Of a stretch of DNA of 44,690 nt, positions 15,587 to 24,543 are shown one piece after another. A program made the position numbers and the translations under genes. This stretch comes from Alphaproteobacteria bacterium GWC2_42_16 (lineage in GTDB: Bacteria > Pseudomonadota > Alphaproteobacteria > UBA9655), in assembly GCA_001767835.1 (NCBI GenBank), contig MEMA01000044.1, positions 1 to 44,690 of the forward strand, in the 5' to 3' direction. Each line of letters begins with the position of its first letter. The stretch's first letter is position 1. The notes beneath the pieces were generated by a model. It saw only the letters and a program-made list of their open reading frames with translations. It had not been told where the DNA came from and made no database searches.

Positions 15587-16887
15587 TGTTTCCTCCTTAT
15601 TTTTTTCCCCTTCTTTCAGCTGGCAACAAACACACATATAAAACCCATGTGATAAAGCCTACCAAAAGAAGCATGTCTCCCGATAGCAATTGTAGTTTTA
15701 TAGAAGACACATCCGTACTCTCTTCAAAAACATCAACAATTGATAAACTCATAGATAACAAGGGAGAAAAAACAAATCCGAAAAAAATAACTGGAACACT
15801 TAAAGCAATTAAAAACCTAAAAAAACTTACCAAACAACTTTTAACACAATACCTATCTTGCAAGGCCTTTTTGGATAAAAGATGTTCTTTGGTCATACAT
15901 GGATACCTCCTTGTGATTGTTTTTACGTTTTTTGTTTTTAACATGCCAAGTAAAGCGTGTTCGGGACGATTCGTCAACCCTCTCACAGAGATCTGCTGGT
16001 CTTGCCTTTTTCCCTTAAGCATTGGGGCAACAAAGGTCAGTTCTGGCGGAGGACGAGAAGATACGCCCAACCCCTCTCAAATTCCCTGCTTTTGTCCAAG
16101 ACCGCCTTGGCCCACCCCTGTTCCTGGAATTCCTATTGGATTTTGGGAGCCAGCTCGTCTTGTGGATGTAACACGGACGCCTTACTGCATGGTGAATATG
16201 GGAGGGATGCAGCTTACTAAAAGTCAAATAGGCCAAGGCGTTCATGGAGCTAATGGTGGACGCCGCACGCAAAACAGCTTTTATCAAGTTCATTGGTATA
16301 TCTATCCTGTTATTTATTGGTTGGAGCTTCTTGTCGATTTTATCTGCTTAGAAAAGGGAGACTTTGATGTAGGGTATCTAACAGAGTTAGATCCCCTTTG
16401 GAATGATGATGAACTCTCTTTTATTCTTAACCCTGAAGCTGTTCTTTTTGGAAATCCTCTTGCTCAAGCGGCTTGTGCTGCAGATTGTACAGCAGCAACA
16501 GCTCATCTTCCTTTGGATACATTGTTTTGGTGCAATGGTTGCCAGGGAAGTCTCTATCCCTTTACTGGAAATAATGTTGCTCACAATGGAGGGGTTCAGG
16601 GAAGCCTTTTAATGGTAGGACGGATCATGGCCAAACTTCATCGAGAACTCCTTCTTTGGGGAACCAGTGGACGACTGGGTCTTTGTCAGAAATACCCTCT
16701 GCCCATCATAAAAAAAACTCAATACCGCACTCAAATGACCTATCCCCGTCCCGTAACACGAGGTCCTCTTGCTTGTCCTCCTTTAGGACGAACGGAAGTT
16801 ATATGGGGTTCAGGACGGGAGTTTCCTTACAAAGGAGAAGATTTTGGCTATTTGATTTGGAGGAAAAAGAATTGCTGCGTTTTTTGA
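15583..16887 (+). CDS. traU: TraU, F-type pilus assembly / mating-pair protein (start uncertain)
   Basis: The conserved protein is unmistakable: CSGRFVNPLTEICWSCLFPL, ARLVDVTRTPYCMVNMGG, ILNPEAVLFGNPLAQAACAA, DTLFWCNGCQGSLYPF and a C-terminal FGYLIWRKKNCCVF. F TraU is 330 residues. The longest frame here gives 434, with about 100 extra hydrophilic residues before the signal peptide (LLVIVFTFFVFNMPSKA). That extension overlaps an opposite-strand gene with a perfect ribosome binding site, so translation probably begins near TTG 15889 or GTG 15913, giving about 325-333 residues. Neither has a good Shine-Dalgarno sequence. TraU is a Cys-rich periplasmic protein needed for DNA transfer. Confidence 0.85.
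   Translation: MMFPPYFFPLLSAGNKHTYKTHVIKPTKRSMSPDSNCSFIEDTSVLSSKTSTIDKLIDNKGEKTNPKKITGTLKAIKNLKKLTKQLLTQYLSCKAFLDKRCSLVIHGYLLVIVFTFFVFNMPSKACSGRFVNPLTEICWSCLFPLSIGATKVSSGGGREDTPNPSQIPCFCPRPPWPTPVPGIPIGFWEPARLVDVTRTPYCMVNMGGMQLTKSQIGQGVHGANGGRRTQNSFYQVHWYIYPVIYWLELLVDFICLEKGDFDVGYLTELDPLWNDDELSFILNPEAVLFGNPLAQAACAADCTAATAHLPLDTLFWCNGCQGSLYPFTGNNVAHNGGVQGSLLMVGRIMAKLHRELLLWGTSGRLGLCQKYPLPIIKKTQYRTQMTYPRPVTRGPLACPPLGRTEVIWGSGREFPYKGEDFGYLIWRKKNCCVF
15597..15896 (-). CDS. Small membrane protein encoded opposite the 5' part of traU
   Basis: A 99-residue protein on the minus strand with two clear membrane spans (FFRFLIALSVPVIFFGFVF and MLLLVGFITWVLYVCLLPA) and a basic tail. A perfect AAGGAGGT Shine-Dalgarno sequence lies 9 bp before the ATG at 15896. 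T-ending codons in this frame look like the neighbours' usage, whereas the plus-strand traU frame here is rich in ATA and CTA codons. This argues that the minus-strand gene is real and that the traU N-terminal extension is not. The family is not recognised. Entry exclusion or immunity are guesses from position only. Confidence 0.55.
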   Translation of the reverse strand: MTKEHLLSKKALQDRYCVKSCLVSFFRFLIALSVPVIFFGFVFSPLLSMSLSIVDVFEESTDVSSIKLQLLSGDMLLLVGFITWVLYVCLLPAERRGKK

Positions 16888-17597
16888 TTTTATTGTTATT
16901 AATCAATAGCTTGACTTCTTCGTGTTCGCCTTGTGTTGCGAATAAAATTGATGCTAAAACTCAATCAATTGAACTTTTACAAGAAACAAGTCTTAAAAAA
17001 AGCGAAGAGCTTTTAAAGAGTCCTGAATTTCAAAGATTTGTATCTGACTTAACAAATCAGACTCTTAGCGCTTGTTCTACAGAATTGTCTTCCTCCTCCT
17101 TAGAGAAAGTTTTATCACATGGCAATGTGCCACGACGTGACTTGTCACGAGATAACGTATTACCAAGTGGTGTGTCATTAAATGACCTTTATATTTTTGT
17201 GTCTTTTTCTATGGGAGAAAAGGCTCTTTTAAATCTTGCAAAGGAAGCAAAAGATACCGGAGCAACGCTTGTTTTAAGAGGATTCAAAGAGAAAAGTATT
17301 CTTAAAACAGTTAAGGCTTTAGAGAAAGTTATTAAAACAACAGGCCAAGGTTTTATCATTGATCCTGAACTTTTTGATCTTTTTGCAATTACGGCAGTCC
17401 CTACATTTATTCTCTCAAAGCCAGTGTCCTTTTCTGCTCAAGAGCGGATTCAAACGCTTCGTCATGATCGTCTGCAAGGGCATGTGAGTGTTCAATATGC
17501 CTTGGAGACTTTTGCCAAAGAGGGTGATCTAAAAAATGAGGCACAAGTTTTTCTAAGTAAAAACCTACATCAAAGAAAAGATGGAGGCAAAAAATGA
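16872..17597 (+). CDS. trbC: TrbC, F-type pilus assembly protein
   Basis: A 241-residue periplasmic protein from TTG 16872, preceded by GGAGGA with 7-bp spacing. The upstream open frame to 16656 only shadows traU. The signal sequence LLRFLILLLLINSLTSSC is followed by the TrbC core: DLYIFVSFSMGEKALLNLAK, ATLVLRGFKE and FAITAVPTFIL, a thioredoxin-like arrangement without a CxxC pair. F TrbC is 212 residues. It is fused to or works with TraW in other F-type systems. It ends in an ATGA overlap with traN. Confidence 0.85.
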   Translation: MLRFLILLLLINSLTSSCSPCVANKIDAKTQSIELLQETSLKKSEELLKSPEFQRFVSDLTNQTLSACSTELSSSSLEKVLSHGNVPRRDLSRDNVLPSGVSLNDLYIFVSFSMGEKALLNLAKEAKDTGATLVLRGFKEKSILKTVKALEKVIKTTGQGFIIDPELFDLFAITAVPTFILSKPVSFSAQERIQTLRHDRLQGHVSVQYALETFAKEGDLKNEAQVFLSKNLHQRKDGGKK

Positions 17598-19342
17598 GCT
17601 TTTTAGCACCTACTCTCATAAGGAGCTTACTATTCTTATTGTTCATTGTCTCAAATCTTGTTTTTGCAGATCCTTGGACAAATCTTCAGCAAGGAGATCA
17701 AACAGCAGCTGAGCTTCTTAAACAAGCAGAAGGTAAAACAAAGGAAACCGGACCGAATCCTTTTTTTGCAAGTAGCGCTCCCGAAGCAGGACTTTCTGAA
17801 GAAGAGGTAAACAGCCGTGCTTTAGGTGTGATGGCTCACGATCCATCAGCTCAAATGATCCAGGAGAGTTCTTCTTCTCGACCTCGTGTTAAACTTGATC
17901 CAACTTCTGACCCTCTCCTTAATGGTGCTCAAAAAGTGCTTGAGGCGCCTTTAATAGCTATTGGAGGAGAAGGAACTGTTCTTACTGAAACAACACAAGC
18001 AGGATCAGATGAGACCCTCACTTGTGAAGAATCCGGAGAAGAAGCAGAATATACCTGTAAGTCTTACCTTTTAGTAGACATTAAGGAAGAGTTAGGCCCT
18101 CCGCAGAACGGCAGTTTTGAAGTCACAAGTTATCAACTTTATGGAGGGCATGGGTATTTCCCTCTCTTACCTGGAAGCGCTTATAATGCTGAGATTTTAA
18201 AACGATATATCTCAGGACGAATAGGAATTCCTTCTGAACGAATAGAGGTTTCTCCCCCTCTTTACTCAAGACAAGTTACTGAAACGACGCGTATTAAGCA
18301 TGGGAGTATGACAACCACCTATAGCATGTATCGCCTTCCTTATTCTTATCGCTCCCTGATTAAAGTTCCTTTATTTTCTTGGGATAATCGGTGTGGAGCT
18401 CTTGAAGCAAAAGTGGATGAGGGAAATTGTTTTTATGTGTCAAAGGTTTGTACCAAAGGTCCTGAAACCAGAGTTATAGGGGGCATTTCTGTTCCTGCTG
18501 AGTGTTGGGAGTACACCTATACCTATAGTTGTTCCTCTCCTTCTCAAGACGATTGTGGGCCTTTAAGAGGCAGGGGCTGTGTTCAAGTTAATTCTGTCTG
18601 CAAGACAAAGGTAAATGACACTTGTACGGTTTATACGCAAACCTATCAATGTAAAGCTCCCAGCCGAAAACTCAGCTCCATTACAGGAGGACAAGCCCCA
18701 TTTTGTTTAGATGGGAATTGTAGAGATCAAGGCTATGAACTCAATGATGAATTATTCCAGAGTTTAGCTCAACTCAACATTGTTAAAGAGCTTCAAGGGC
18801 AGCTCTGGAATGGGATGATTTTTACAGGTGATGATAATCGCTGTTCCAAACAACCTCTTAGTTTTAAAGATTGCTGTGGATCAGGAAAAGGCTGGGGAAC
18901 ATCTCTTAATCTTACATCTTGCAGTTCGGAAGAAAAAAATCTCGGCCTTAAAAGACAAAAGAAGCTTTGTCATTATGTAGGAACCTATTGTGCTAAAAAA
19001 GTCCTTGGTCAATGCGTTAAGAAAAAATCTACCTTTTGTTGTTTTAAGAACAAGCTTTTTAAAATCCTTCATGAACAAGGCCGTCCTCAAATAGGCTTAG
19101 GATGGGGAGATCCTAAAGCACCACTTTGCAGAGGATTTACCATCGAAGAGCTTCAACGCATAGACTTTTCCAGAATAGATTTTAGTGAAGCCTTTGAAGA
19201 TCTCCTAAAATCCTATCAACCAAATAAACTTCAAAATGTTAATCAAACTCTCAAGGATCGTCTTGAAACCATCCAAAAGAGTATGAGCTCCTCTTCCAAA
19301 GGTCAAAAGATTAATCCTTCTCAACAAAGGAGGGAGCAATGA
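17594..19342 (+). CDS. traN: TraN, Cys-rich mating-pair stabilisation adhesin
   Basis: A 582-residue secreted protein with the signal peptide LLFLLFIVSNLVFA and about 30 cysteines concentrated between residues 260 and 510. The family region FKDCCGSGKGWGTSLNLTSC and the C-terminal RPQIGLGWGDPKAPLCRGFT are both present. F TraN is 602 residues. TraN is the outer-membrane adhesin that stabilises mating pairs. Its variable central region contacts the recipient and would determine host choice. The start has GGAGGCAAAAAATG and overlaps trbC. Confidence 0.93.
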   Translation: MSFLAPTLIRSLLFLLFIVSNLVFADPWTNLQQGDQTAAELLKQAEGKTKETGPNPFFASSAPEAGLSEEEVNSRALGVMAHDPSAQMIQESSSSRPRVKLDPTSDPLLNGAQKVLEAPLIAIGGEGTVLTETTQAGSDETLTCEESGEEAEYTCKSYLLVDIKEELGPPQNGSFEVTSYQLYGGHGYFPLLPGSAYNAEILKRYISGRIGIPSERIEVSPPLYSRQVTETTRIKHGSMTTTYSMYRLPYSYRSLIKVPLFSWDNRCGALEAKVDEGNCFYVSKVCTKGPETRVIGGISVPAECWEYTYTYSCSSPSQDDCGPLRGRGCVQVNSVCKTKVNDTCTVYTQTYQCKAPSRKLSSITGGQAPFCLDGNCRDQGYELNDELFQSLAQLNIVKELQGQLWNGMIFTGDDNRCSKQPLSFKDCCGSGKGWGTSLNLTSCSSEEKNLGLKRQKKLCHYVGTYCAKKVLGQCVKKKSTFCCFKNKLFKILHEQGRPQIGLGWGDPKAPLCRGFTIEELQRIDFSRIDFSEAFEDLLKSYQPNKLQNVNQTLKDRLETIQKSMSSSSKGQKINPSQQRREQ

Positions 19343-20334
19343 CTCAGTCATCAAAAATCAGTGATCAGATATCAGAACAAAAAACTTGGAGGAAAAAATT
19401 TGCCAAGGGAACCTTGCTGTTTGGGATTTTTTGGCTCTCAGGGGAATGTAATCCTTTAAATGCTCCTACGCTTGCTGTGACTTCAAATTCCGTCTCTAAC
19501 GTAGAAAGACAAGAACCACTTCCAACTCATACAAACCCCAACGTTGAGTGGAGGCTTCAACCCTTCCAATCTGCGAGCGTATCTCATACGGTTGATTCAA
19601 ACACCTCCCTCAATACCGGGTGGAGGCTTCAAACCTCCTTTTTTCAAAAGCATGCGGAAGGATGGCATTGGTACCGTGAGCAGAAGCCAGAAATCAGTGA
19701 TCAGTTATCAGAAAAGAAAGAAAAAAGGAATCCGAGTCAGCTGATTGAAGAACAGCGAAAAGATCTGGAAAAGAAGCTTCACGCGGCCATTATTGAGCCT
19801 ACACGGGAGAAGATTATAGCCTACATTCTCGCGCAAAAGGTATTGATGGATCAAAGTGAGCGGTTTTCTGAGTCCTGGAAGCGGGTCGTGATGACGACGC
19901 CTTCCTTGGATGAGACTCTCATTCATCCTGTGGATCAAAATGCCCGTCATGTTTACTATCAGGAGAAAAATCAGGAAATCACAAAACGTATTAAGGCTCT
20001 TGCCCAAGACTATGGATTGTTTTTTTTCTTTAAGGGGGAATGTAGCTACTGTCATCACTTTGCACCTGTTGTGAAGCATTTTGCAAAAAAGCATGGCTGG
20101 TCCGTTTTAGCTGTTTCTTTGGATGGAGGAAGGTTAGAAGAGTTTCCTGGGGCACGGCGGGATAATGGAATAGCGGCTCGTCTTCAGGTGTCTCATGTTC
20201 CCGCCTTAATTGCATTTCATTCCAGCTCAGGACAAATGATTCCTTTAGCTTACGGCATGGTTTCTGAAAGTGAGATTGAGGAAAGAATTGATCTTTTAAC
20301 CCGAACAGTGACCTCTGAAGGAGTCAAAAAATGA
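19339..20334 (+). CDS. traF: TraF, thioredoxin-like F-type pilus assembly protein
   Basis: A 331-residue periplasmic protein. The C-terminal half is thioredoxin-fold with an intact CSYC pair (about residues 235-238) in FFFFKGECSYCHHFAP, then a cis-Pro strand (VSHVPALIAF). An active pair suggests it also does the disulfide work of TrbB, absent here, for Cys-rich TraU and TraN. F TraF is 247 residues. The N-terminal surplus contains heptamer arrays G and H and a duplicated 24-residue unit with WRLQ (19546 and 19618). The start follows AAGGAGGGAGCA. Confidence 0.9.
   Translation: MTQSSKISDQISEQKTWRKKFAKGTLLFGIFWLSGECNPLNAPTLAVTSNSVSNVERQEPLPTHTNPNVEWRLQPFQSASVSHTVDSNTSLNTGWRLQTSFFQKHAEGWHWYREQKPEISDQLSEKKEKRNPSQLIEEQRKDLEKKLHAAIIEPTREKIIAYILAQKVLMDQSERFSESWKRVVMTTPSLDETLIHPVDQNARHVYYQEKNQEITKRIKALAQDYGLFFFFKGECSYCHHFAPVVKHFAKKHGWSVLAVSLDGGRLEEFPGARRDNGIAARLQVSHVPALIAFHSSSGQMIPLAYGMVSESEIEERIDLLTRTVTSEGVKK
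19344..19378 (+). repeat. Heptamer array G at the 5' end of the thioredoxin-like traF
   Basis: Five 7-bp units such as TCAGTCA / TCAGTGA begin at the second codon of TraF and encode SSKISDQISEQK, so the native N-terminus is displaced or replaced. Confidence 0.65.
19546..19638 (+). repeat. Direct repeat with GTGGAGGCTTCAA in the thioredoxin-like traF
   Basis: GTGGAGGCTTCAA plus C/T-rich flanks occurs at about 19548 and 19620, 72 bp apart, giving two copies of a 24-residue unit with WRLQ. The second copy is itself a small foldback (GGAGG...CCTCC). Confidence 0.55.
19688..19715 (+). repeat. Heptamer array H inside the thioredoxin-like traF
   Basis: Four units such as CAGAAAT / CAGTGAT encode PEISDQLSEKK. 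The array is nearly identical in sequence to parts of F and G. Confidence 0.65.
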
Positions 20335-21725
20335 AAAAAGTGCTGTTAAGTCTATTCCTCTCCTTATTATTGTTGAGCTCTCCCTTATCTGCCACTATGG
20401 AAGCTAACCTTGATAAAGCTTTTCGAACACTTGGCATGGCCCATAATGTAACGACGGGAGGAGGGTATCAAGATCAAACGGGCGGATTTTATACGGGCGG
20501 GAGTTTATTTGCCCGGTCTAAAGTCAATAATGCGGATTTGCTTTCCATTCAGCTTCCTCATTATCGTGCCGGGTGTGGAGGTATTGATATATTTGCAGGG
20601 GGGTTTAGCTATATCAATGCGCAAGCCTTTATTGCCCTCATTCGCAACATTGGAAGTAATGCAAGCGGTTATGCGTTTAATCTAGCTCTCGCAACGGTCA
20701 CCCCTCAAATTAAAAGCGTCATTGACGATCTTCTGGCTAAGGTCCAAAAGATGACCAATCAAAGTATTAACTCTTGTGAGGCTGCAGCAACCCTTGTTGG
20801 AGGTGTCTGGCCTCAATCTGATGCCAGTTCTCAATTGCTTTGTAATGCCATGAGTAAGGATCTTGGCATGGCCACAGACTGGGCTCAAGGGCGGCAAAAA
20901 TGTGGTGCAGAAGAACAAAGAGCTGCGGTCTTAAGCCGAAAAGGCGAAAAACCAGGATTTAAAGACATGTTGGGCGATGAGTTTAATGTTGCTTGGAAAG
21001 CCATTCTCAAGAATAGCTTTTTAACAAATAATACGCAACTTGCTGAGTTCTTTATGACTCTTTCAGGCACAATTCTTTCAAAACGTGAAGGAGAAGGCGT
21101 AGAGGTTAAAGTTTTGTCCTCGAAAAGCAATGATCCTCAGCTGATTGCAGCTCTTCTGACAGGCAATGTACCAGCTCAAATCTATAAATGTGATAATGCT
21201 TCAGAAGATAAGTGTTTGGCCCCTTCATTGCAGAATGTGAGTTTGCCAAAAGAAAAGACTCTCTCTTCAAAGGTTGCTGAAATACTGACCTCTCTCTCAA
21301 CGAAAGTGCGAACGGATGGAAAACTTTCTGATGAAGAACGCGGCTTTATTAATTCAACCATGATTCCTGTTTTAAAGATAATTACTGTGGAGACAGCTTT
21401 TAAGAAGGGAGGAAGTCCTCTCAGTATTACTGAATTTAGTGAAGCCATTGCGCACGATATTCTCCTTCAATATCTGGATGAGGTGATGTCTCTTGTCTGG
21501 GACAGTGTGACTCAGCTTAAAAAGGTTCAAGTCAATGACAAGATGATTGAAGAGCTGAGAGCAGGCATCTCTCGTTCTCGTAAGCTTCTCTATACCAAAC
21601 GTACTGCTCTTTTTGAACAAATGTCGATCACCCTTGATTTGATAGAGAGAACTCAACAGGTCGAATCTAAACTACAGAATATGTTTATTTCTTCTCAACA
21701 GGGAACGAAGGCTGGAGGGAAGTAA
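20331..21725 (+). CDS. traH: TraH, F-type pilus assembly protein
   Basis: A 464-residue periplasmic protein with signal peptide LLSLFLSLLLLSSPLSA. TraH hallmarks are GGGYQDQTGGFYTGGSLFAR, YRAGCGGIDIFAGGFSYINA and QSINSCEAAATLVGG. C-terminal helices follow (about 390-455), with coiled-coil character. F TraH is 458 residues. It acts with TraF, TraU, TraW and TrbC in pilus extension and retraction. The ribosome binding site GAAGGAGT lies before the ATG, which overlaps the traF stop. Confidence 0.93.
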   Translation: MKKVLLSLFLSLLLLSSPLSATMEANLDKAFRTLGMAHNVTTGGGYQDQTGGFYTGGSLFARSKVNNADLLSIQLPHYRAGCGGIDIFAGGFSYINAQAFIALIRNIGSNASGYAFNLALATVTPQIKSVIDDLLAKVQKMTNQSINSCEAAATLVGGVWPQSDASSQLLCNAMSKDLGMATDWAQGRQKCGAEEQRAAVLSRKGEKPGFKDMLGDEFNVAWKAILKNSFLTNNTQLAEFFMTLSGTILSKREGEGVEVKVLSSKSNDPQLIAALLTGNVPAQIYKCDNASEDKCLAPSLQNVSLPKEKTLSSKVAEILTSLSTKVRTDGKLSDEERGFINSTMIPVLKIITVETAFKKGGSPLSITEFSEAIAHDILLQYLDEVMSLVWDSVTQLKKVQVNDKMIEELRAGISRSRKLLYTKRTALFEQMSITLDLIERTQQVESKLQNMFISSQQGTKAGGK

Positions 21726-21727
21726 CG

Positions 21728-24523
21728 ATGAATCACGTCATCACAACCTATGGGGGCGGGGAACTCTTTGTTCTGATCTTTAATGGGATAGCCGCCTTAT
21801 TTAAGACAGATCAAACAGGGTTTGTCATGCCTTTGATTCGCATTGGGCTCACGGTGGGCTCTGTTTATATGCTGATTCTGATGCTGATGCGGAGCAGCTT
21901 GGAAGAAGGACTCAAGTGGTTTCTGTGGGTTGTCATTGCCACAAACCTTCTCTTTTTGCCCAAGACGACGGTCTGGATTCATGACCCTCTGATGAAGACA
22001 AAAGAAAAGGTTGATAACGTGCCCTTTGCTTTAGGGGCATTTGCAAGTCTGGTGAGTCAAATGGGACGAGGTATCACAGAAAAGATGGAGTCAGTTTTTA
22101 CCCTCCCTGATTATATGCCTTATCATAAGACAGGAACAGTGTTTGCGTCCTCGCTCATGAGCCAGGTGGGCCAGTTCCGGATCGTAAATGCTGAGTTTAA
22201 GGGCAATATGGAACGGTTTGTAAATCAATGTGTCGTTTATGACGCCATGATTGGCCATAAGTATACATTCGACGATCTCCAAAATCAGAAAGATATTTGG
22301 ACGTTTGTCAGTGCAAATGCATCTCCTCTCTTAGGGTTTCTTTATAAAGCAGGTAATACTCCCGGAACGATTGTGACCTGTAAGGAAGGAGCTCAAAATC
22401 TCAAAGAGCTGTGGACAGCTGAAATTGACAGAGCAACAGCTACTTATGGAAGCCGTGTTCAGAATCAAAGTCTTACAAAATCAGTTTTTTTTATCCATCT
22501 TCAAAATGGGGTTCAGCTCATGACGGGCATTTCTGAAAATGCGGCTCGTATTTTACAGCAAGAGATGATGATCAATGCCATTGAGGACGCGAGCAATAAC
22601 AAATTATCTGAACTGGGATCTCCTTCCAACTATGGCGCAACAAAGGCTCTGCTTCAACAACGTTCCGCTTATGCGGTTGCAGGAGATATTGCGGCCAAAA
22701 CTTTACCTTTGTTTAAAAATGTTATTGAAGCCTTGAGCTATGGACTCTTCATCTTTATTGTGGTGCTGGCTCTTCTGCCCAACGGCTATCGGGTATTGAT
22801 GACCTACTTTGGAATTCTCGTTTGGACTCAACTGTGGGCGCCTCTTTATGCCATTTTAAATTTAATTATGACCCTCTATGGAAAAGCAGAAACAACCAGT
22901 TTAGTAGGAACCTCTGGGCTTACGCTTTTCAATTCCTCCGCTATTATCAATGCCCATGCCGATATGGTCACACTTGCTGCGTGGCTCTCAGTGAGTATTC
23001 CTTTTATTTCCTATGGGATTCTCAAACAAGGGGCGGCGGCTTTCGTAGGCCTTGCCCATCATTTAGGATCAGCCATGCAAACTTCTGCCAGTGGAGCCGC
23101 TTCCGAGGCCGTCTCTGGCAACATCAGTCTCGGCAATATGAGCATGGGGACTCAAGCTTATCAAAATACGTCCGCCTTTCAGCACAATACAAGTCCGTCC
23201 TACACCGCTTCCCAATTTAAATCCATGAGTCTTTCAGGGATTGAAAAAAATACTTTTGGGGATGGCACGCAAGCTTTTAATGATCAACGTCTCTCTCACT
23301 TGAGCGTTCAAATCATGGGAACAGAAAATAGAAGCTTTTCTGAGCAGCAAAACCTTAATAAGGCCATAAGTATGGCTAAAAGTAAGAGCATGGCAGCAAA
23401 TGAGGCTACAGAAGCGGCTCTTCAAACGTCTACAAACTTCTTGTCCCGTGTGGGGACCGATAAATTTACAGGGGAAGACTATACCAAAAACATTAGTGCT
23501 TCCGATGCGAAGAGCCTTCAGAACTTTGATCACTTTGTCAAAACCATCCAGCAAAACACAGGCTTAACAGAAACACAAGCTGTGGAAGTGGCGCTTGGGG
23601 CTGGTTTAGGAGGCAGTTTGAAATTCTTGAGTGCAGATGCCAAAGGAAACTTCTCGAGCGCAGCTGCTCGAAGGCAAGCCATCGACACAGCAAGCTCCCT
23701 TGCCCAGCAGCTTGGATATTCAGAAACCTCTGAGAAAGTGGTTTCAGCCGCTCAATCCTTATCAGAGGGAACACGGGATACCCAAGGTATGGAAGTGGGC
23801 ACAGGCGCTCTTTCAAGCCTGAATCACGCTCACAGTTTAAGAGAAGAGGCCTTAATAGCTCACCATCAAGTGGACACCCTTTCCAAAGACATAAGCTCCA
23901 GTCAAAGCAAAGGCATTGTTATTACCAAAGAGCTTACTCAAGATGTTTTGAAATTCATTGCTCAGCACCCTGCAAATCCTGGCCCCAATGGGCTATCTGG
24001 GGGACAAATCGGTTATAAAGAGGCCTATCGTATTCTTGAAAATGGAGGAGACGAACGAGCTGTCTATCTTAAGCGCTTTCAAGAACAAAATCCCCAATAT
24101 TCCCTTCAAAGCATTAATATTGCAGGAGAGCGGCAAGCTCTATCTTCCCCCTATACAAATCAAGATCAGTCTTACAAAAGCATGGCGGATATTCAAGCTC
24201 AACACGCCCTCAACACGCAAAATGTACAGAGTCAAATCAAAGCCACAGGCCAGCTTAACCCCGGGAGTTTGGACGATAATACTTTAAAGGACGGCGTTTT
24301 AGAACAAATTGGGCAAACAGAAGGAACAATAAACGCAGGAAGAAGACAAATGGCAAACCAGGAAAAATTCCTTCAAGACGCAGAAAAAGCATCACAAGAA
24401 AAAACCTTAGGGGTGACGGCTGGAAAAAACCTCGCTGTAAGTGCTGTTGAAGGTCTTTCAAGTGTGGGCAAGGATATTGCCGATTCTCTCGATAATCTTC
24501 CACCCCCCATCCCATTCCCTTAA
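21728..24523 (+). CDS. traG: TraG, mating-pair stabilisation / pilus assembly protein
   Basis: A 931-residue protein (F TraG is 938). The first about 440 residues hold the membrane domain, with spans near 33-50, 62-80, 335-355, 360-385 and 415-430. The remainder is a long Ser/Gln/Asn-rich periplasmic region with the family's N-x-S-x-G repeats (SGNISLGNMSMGTQAYQNTS) and a predicted coiled coil. TraG supports pilus assembly and, in F, contacts the entry-exclusion protein TraS of the recipient. No TraS-like gene follows here. A strong GGAGGGAAGTAACG precedes the start. Confidence 0.93.
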   Translation: MNHVITTYGGGELFVLIFNGIAALFKTDQTGFVMPLIRIGLTVGSVYMLILMLMRSSLEEGLKWFLWVVIATNLLFLPKTTVWIHDPLMKTKEKVDNVPFALGAFASLVSQMGRGITEKMESVFTLPDYMPYHKTGTVFASSLMSQVGQFRIVNAEFKGNMERFVNQCVVYDAMIGHKYTFDDLQNQKDIWTFVSANASPLLGFLYKAGNTPGTIVTCKEGAQNLKELWTAEIDRATATYGSRVQNQSLTKSVFFIHLQNGVQLMTGISENAARILQQEMMINAIEDASNNKLSELGSPSNYGATKALLQQRSAYAVAGDIAAKTLPLFKNVIEALSYGLFIFIVVLALLPNGYRVLMTYFGILVWTQLWAPLYAILNLIMTLYGKAETTSLVGTSGLTLFNSSAIINAHADMVTLAAWLSVSIPFISYGILKQGAAAFVGLAHHLGSAMQTSASGAASEAVSGNISLGNMSMGTQAYQNTSAFQHNTSPSYTASQFKSMSLSGIEKNTFGDGTQAFNDQRLSHLSVQIMGTENRSFSEQQNLNKAISMAKSKSMAANEATEAALQTSTNFLSRVGTDKFTGEDYTKNISASDAKSLQNFDHFVKTIQQNTGLTETQAVEVALGAGLGGSLKFLSADAKGNFSSAAARRQAIDTASSLAQQLGYSETSEKVVSAAQSLSEGTRDTQGMEVGTGALSSLNHAHSLREEALIAHHQVDTLSKDISSSQSKGIVITKELTQDVLKFIAQHPANPGPNGLSGGQIGYKEAYRILENGGDERAVYLKRFQEQNPQYSLQSINIAGERQALSSPYTNQDQSYKSMADIQAQHALNTQNVQSQIKATGQLNPGSLDDNTLKDGVLEQIGQTEGTINAGRRQMANQEKFLQDAEKASQEKTLGVTAGKNLAVSAVEGLSSVGKDIADSLDNLPPPIPFP

Positions 24524-24543
24524 CAAGACAGGAGATAAACAAA

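Noticed and set aside
16656-16871. N-terminal extension of TrbC
   Set aside because: It is the out-of-frame shadow of the conserved TraU C-terminus, and TTG 16872 has a good ribosome binding site and starts a signal sequence.
22822-23220. 132-residue ORF within traG in another frame
   Set aside because: Entirely inside the conserved TraG reading frame, with no ribosome binding site and unlikely composition.
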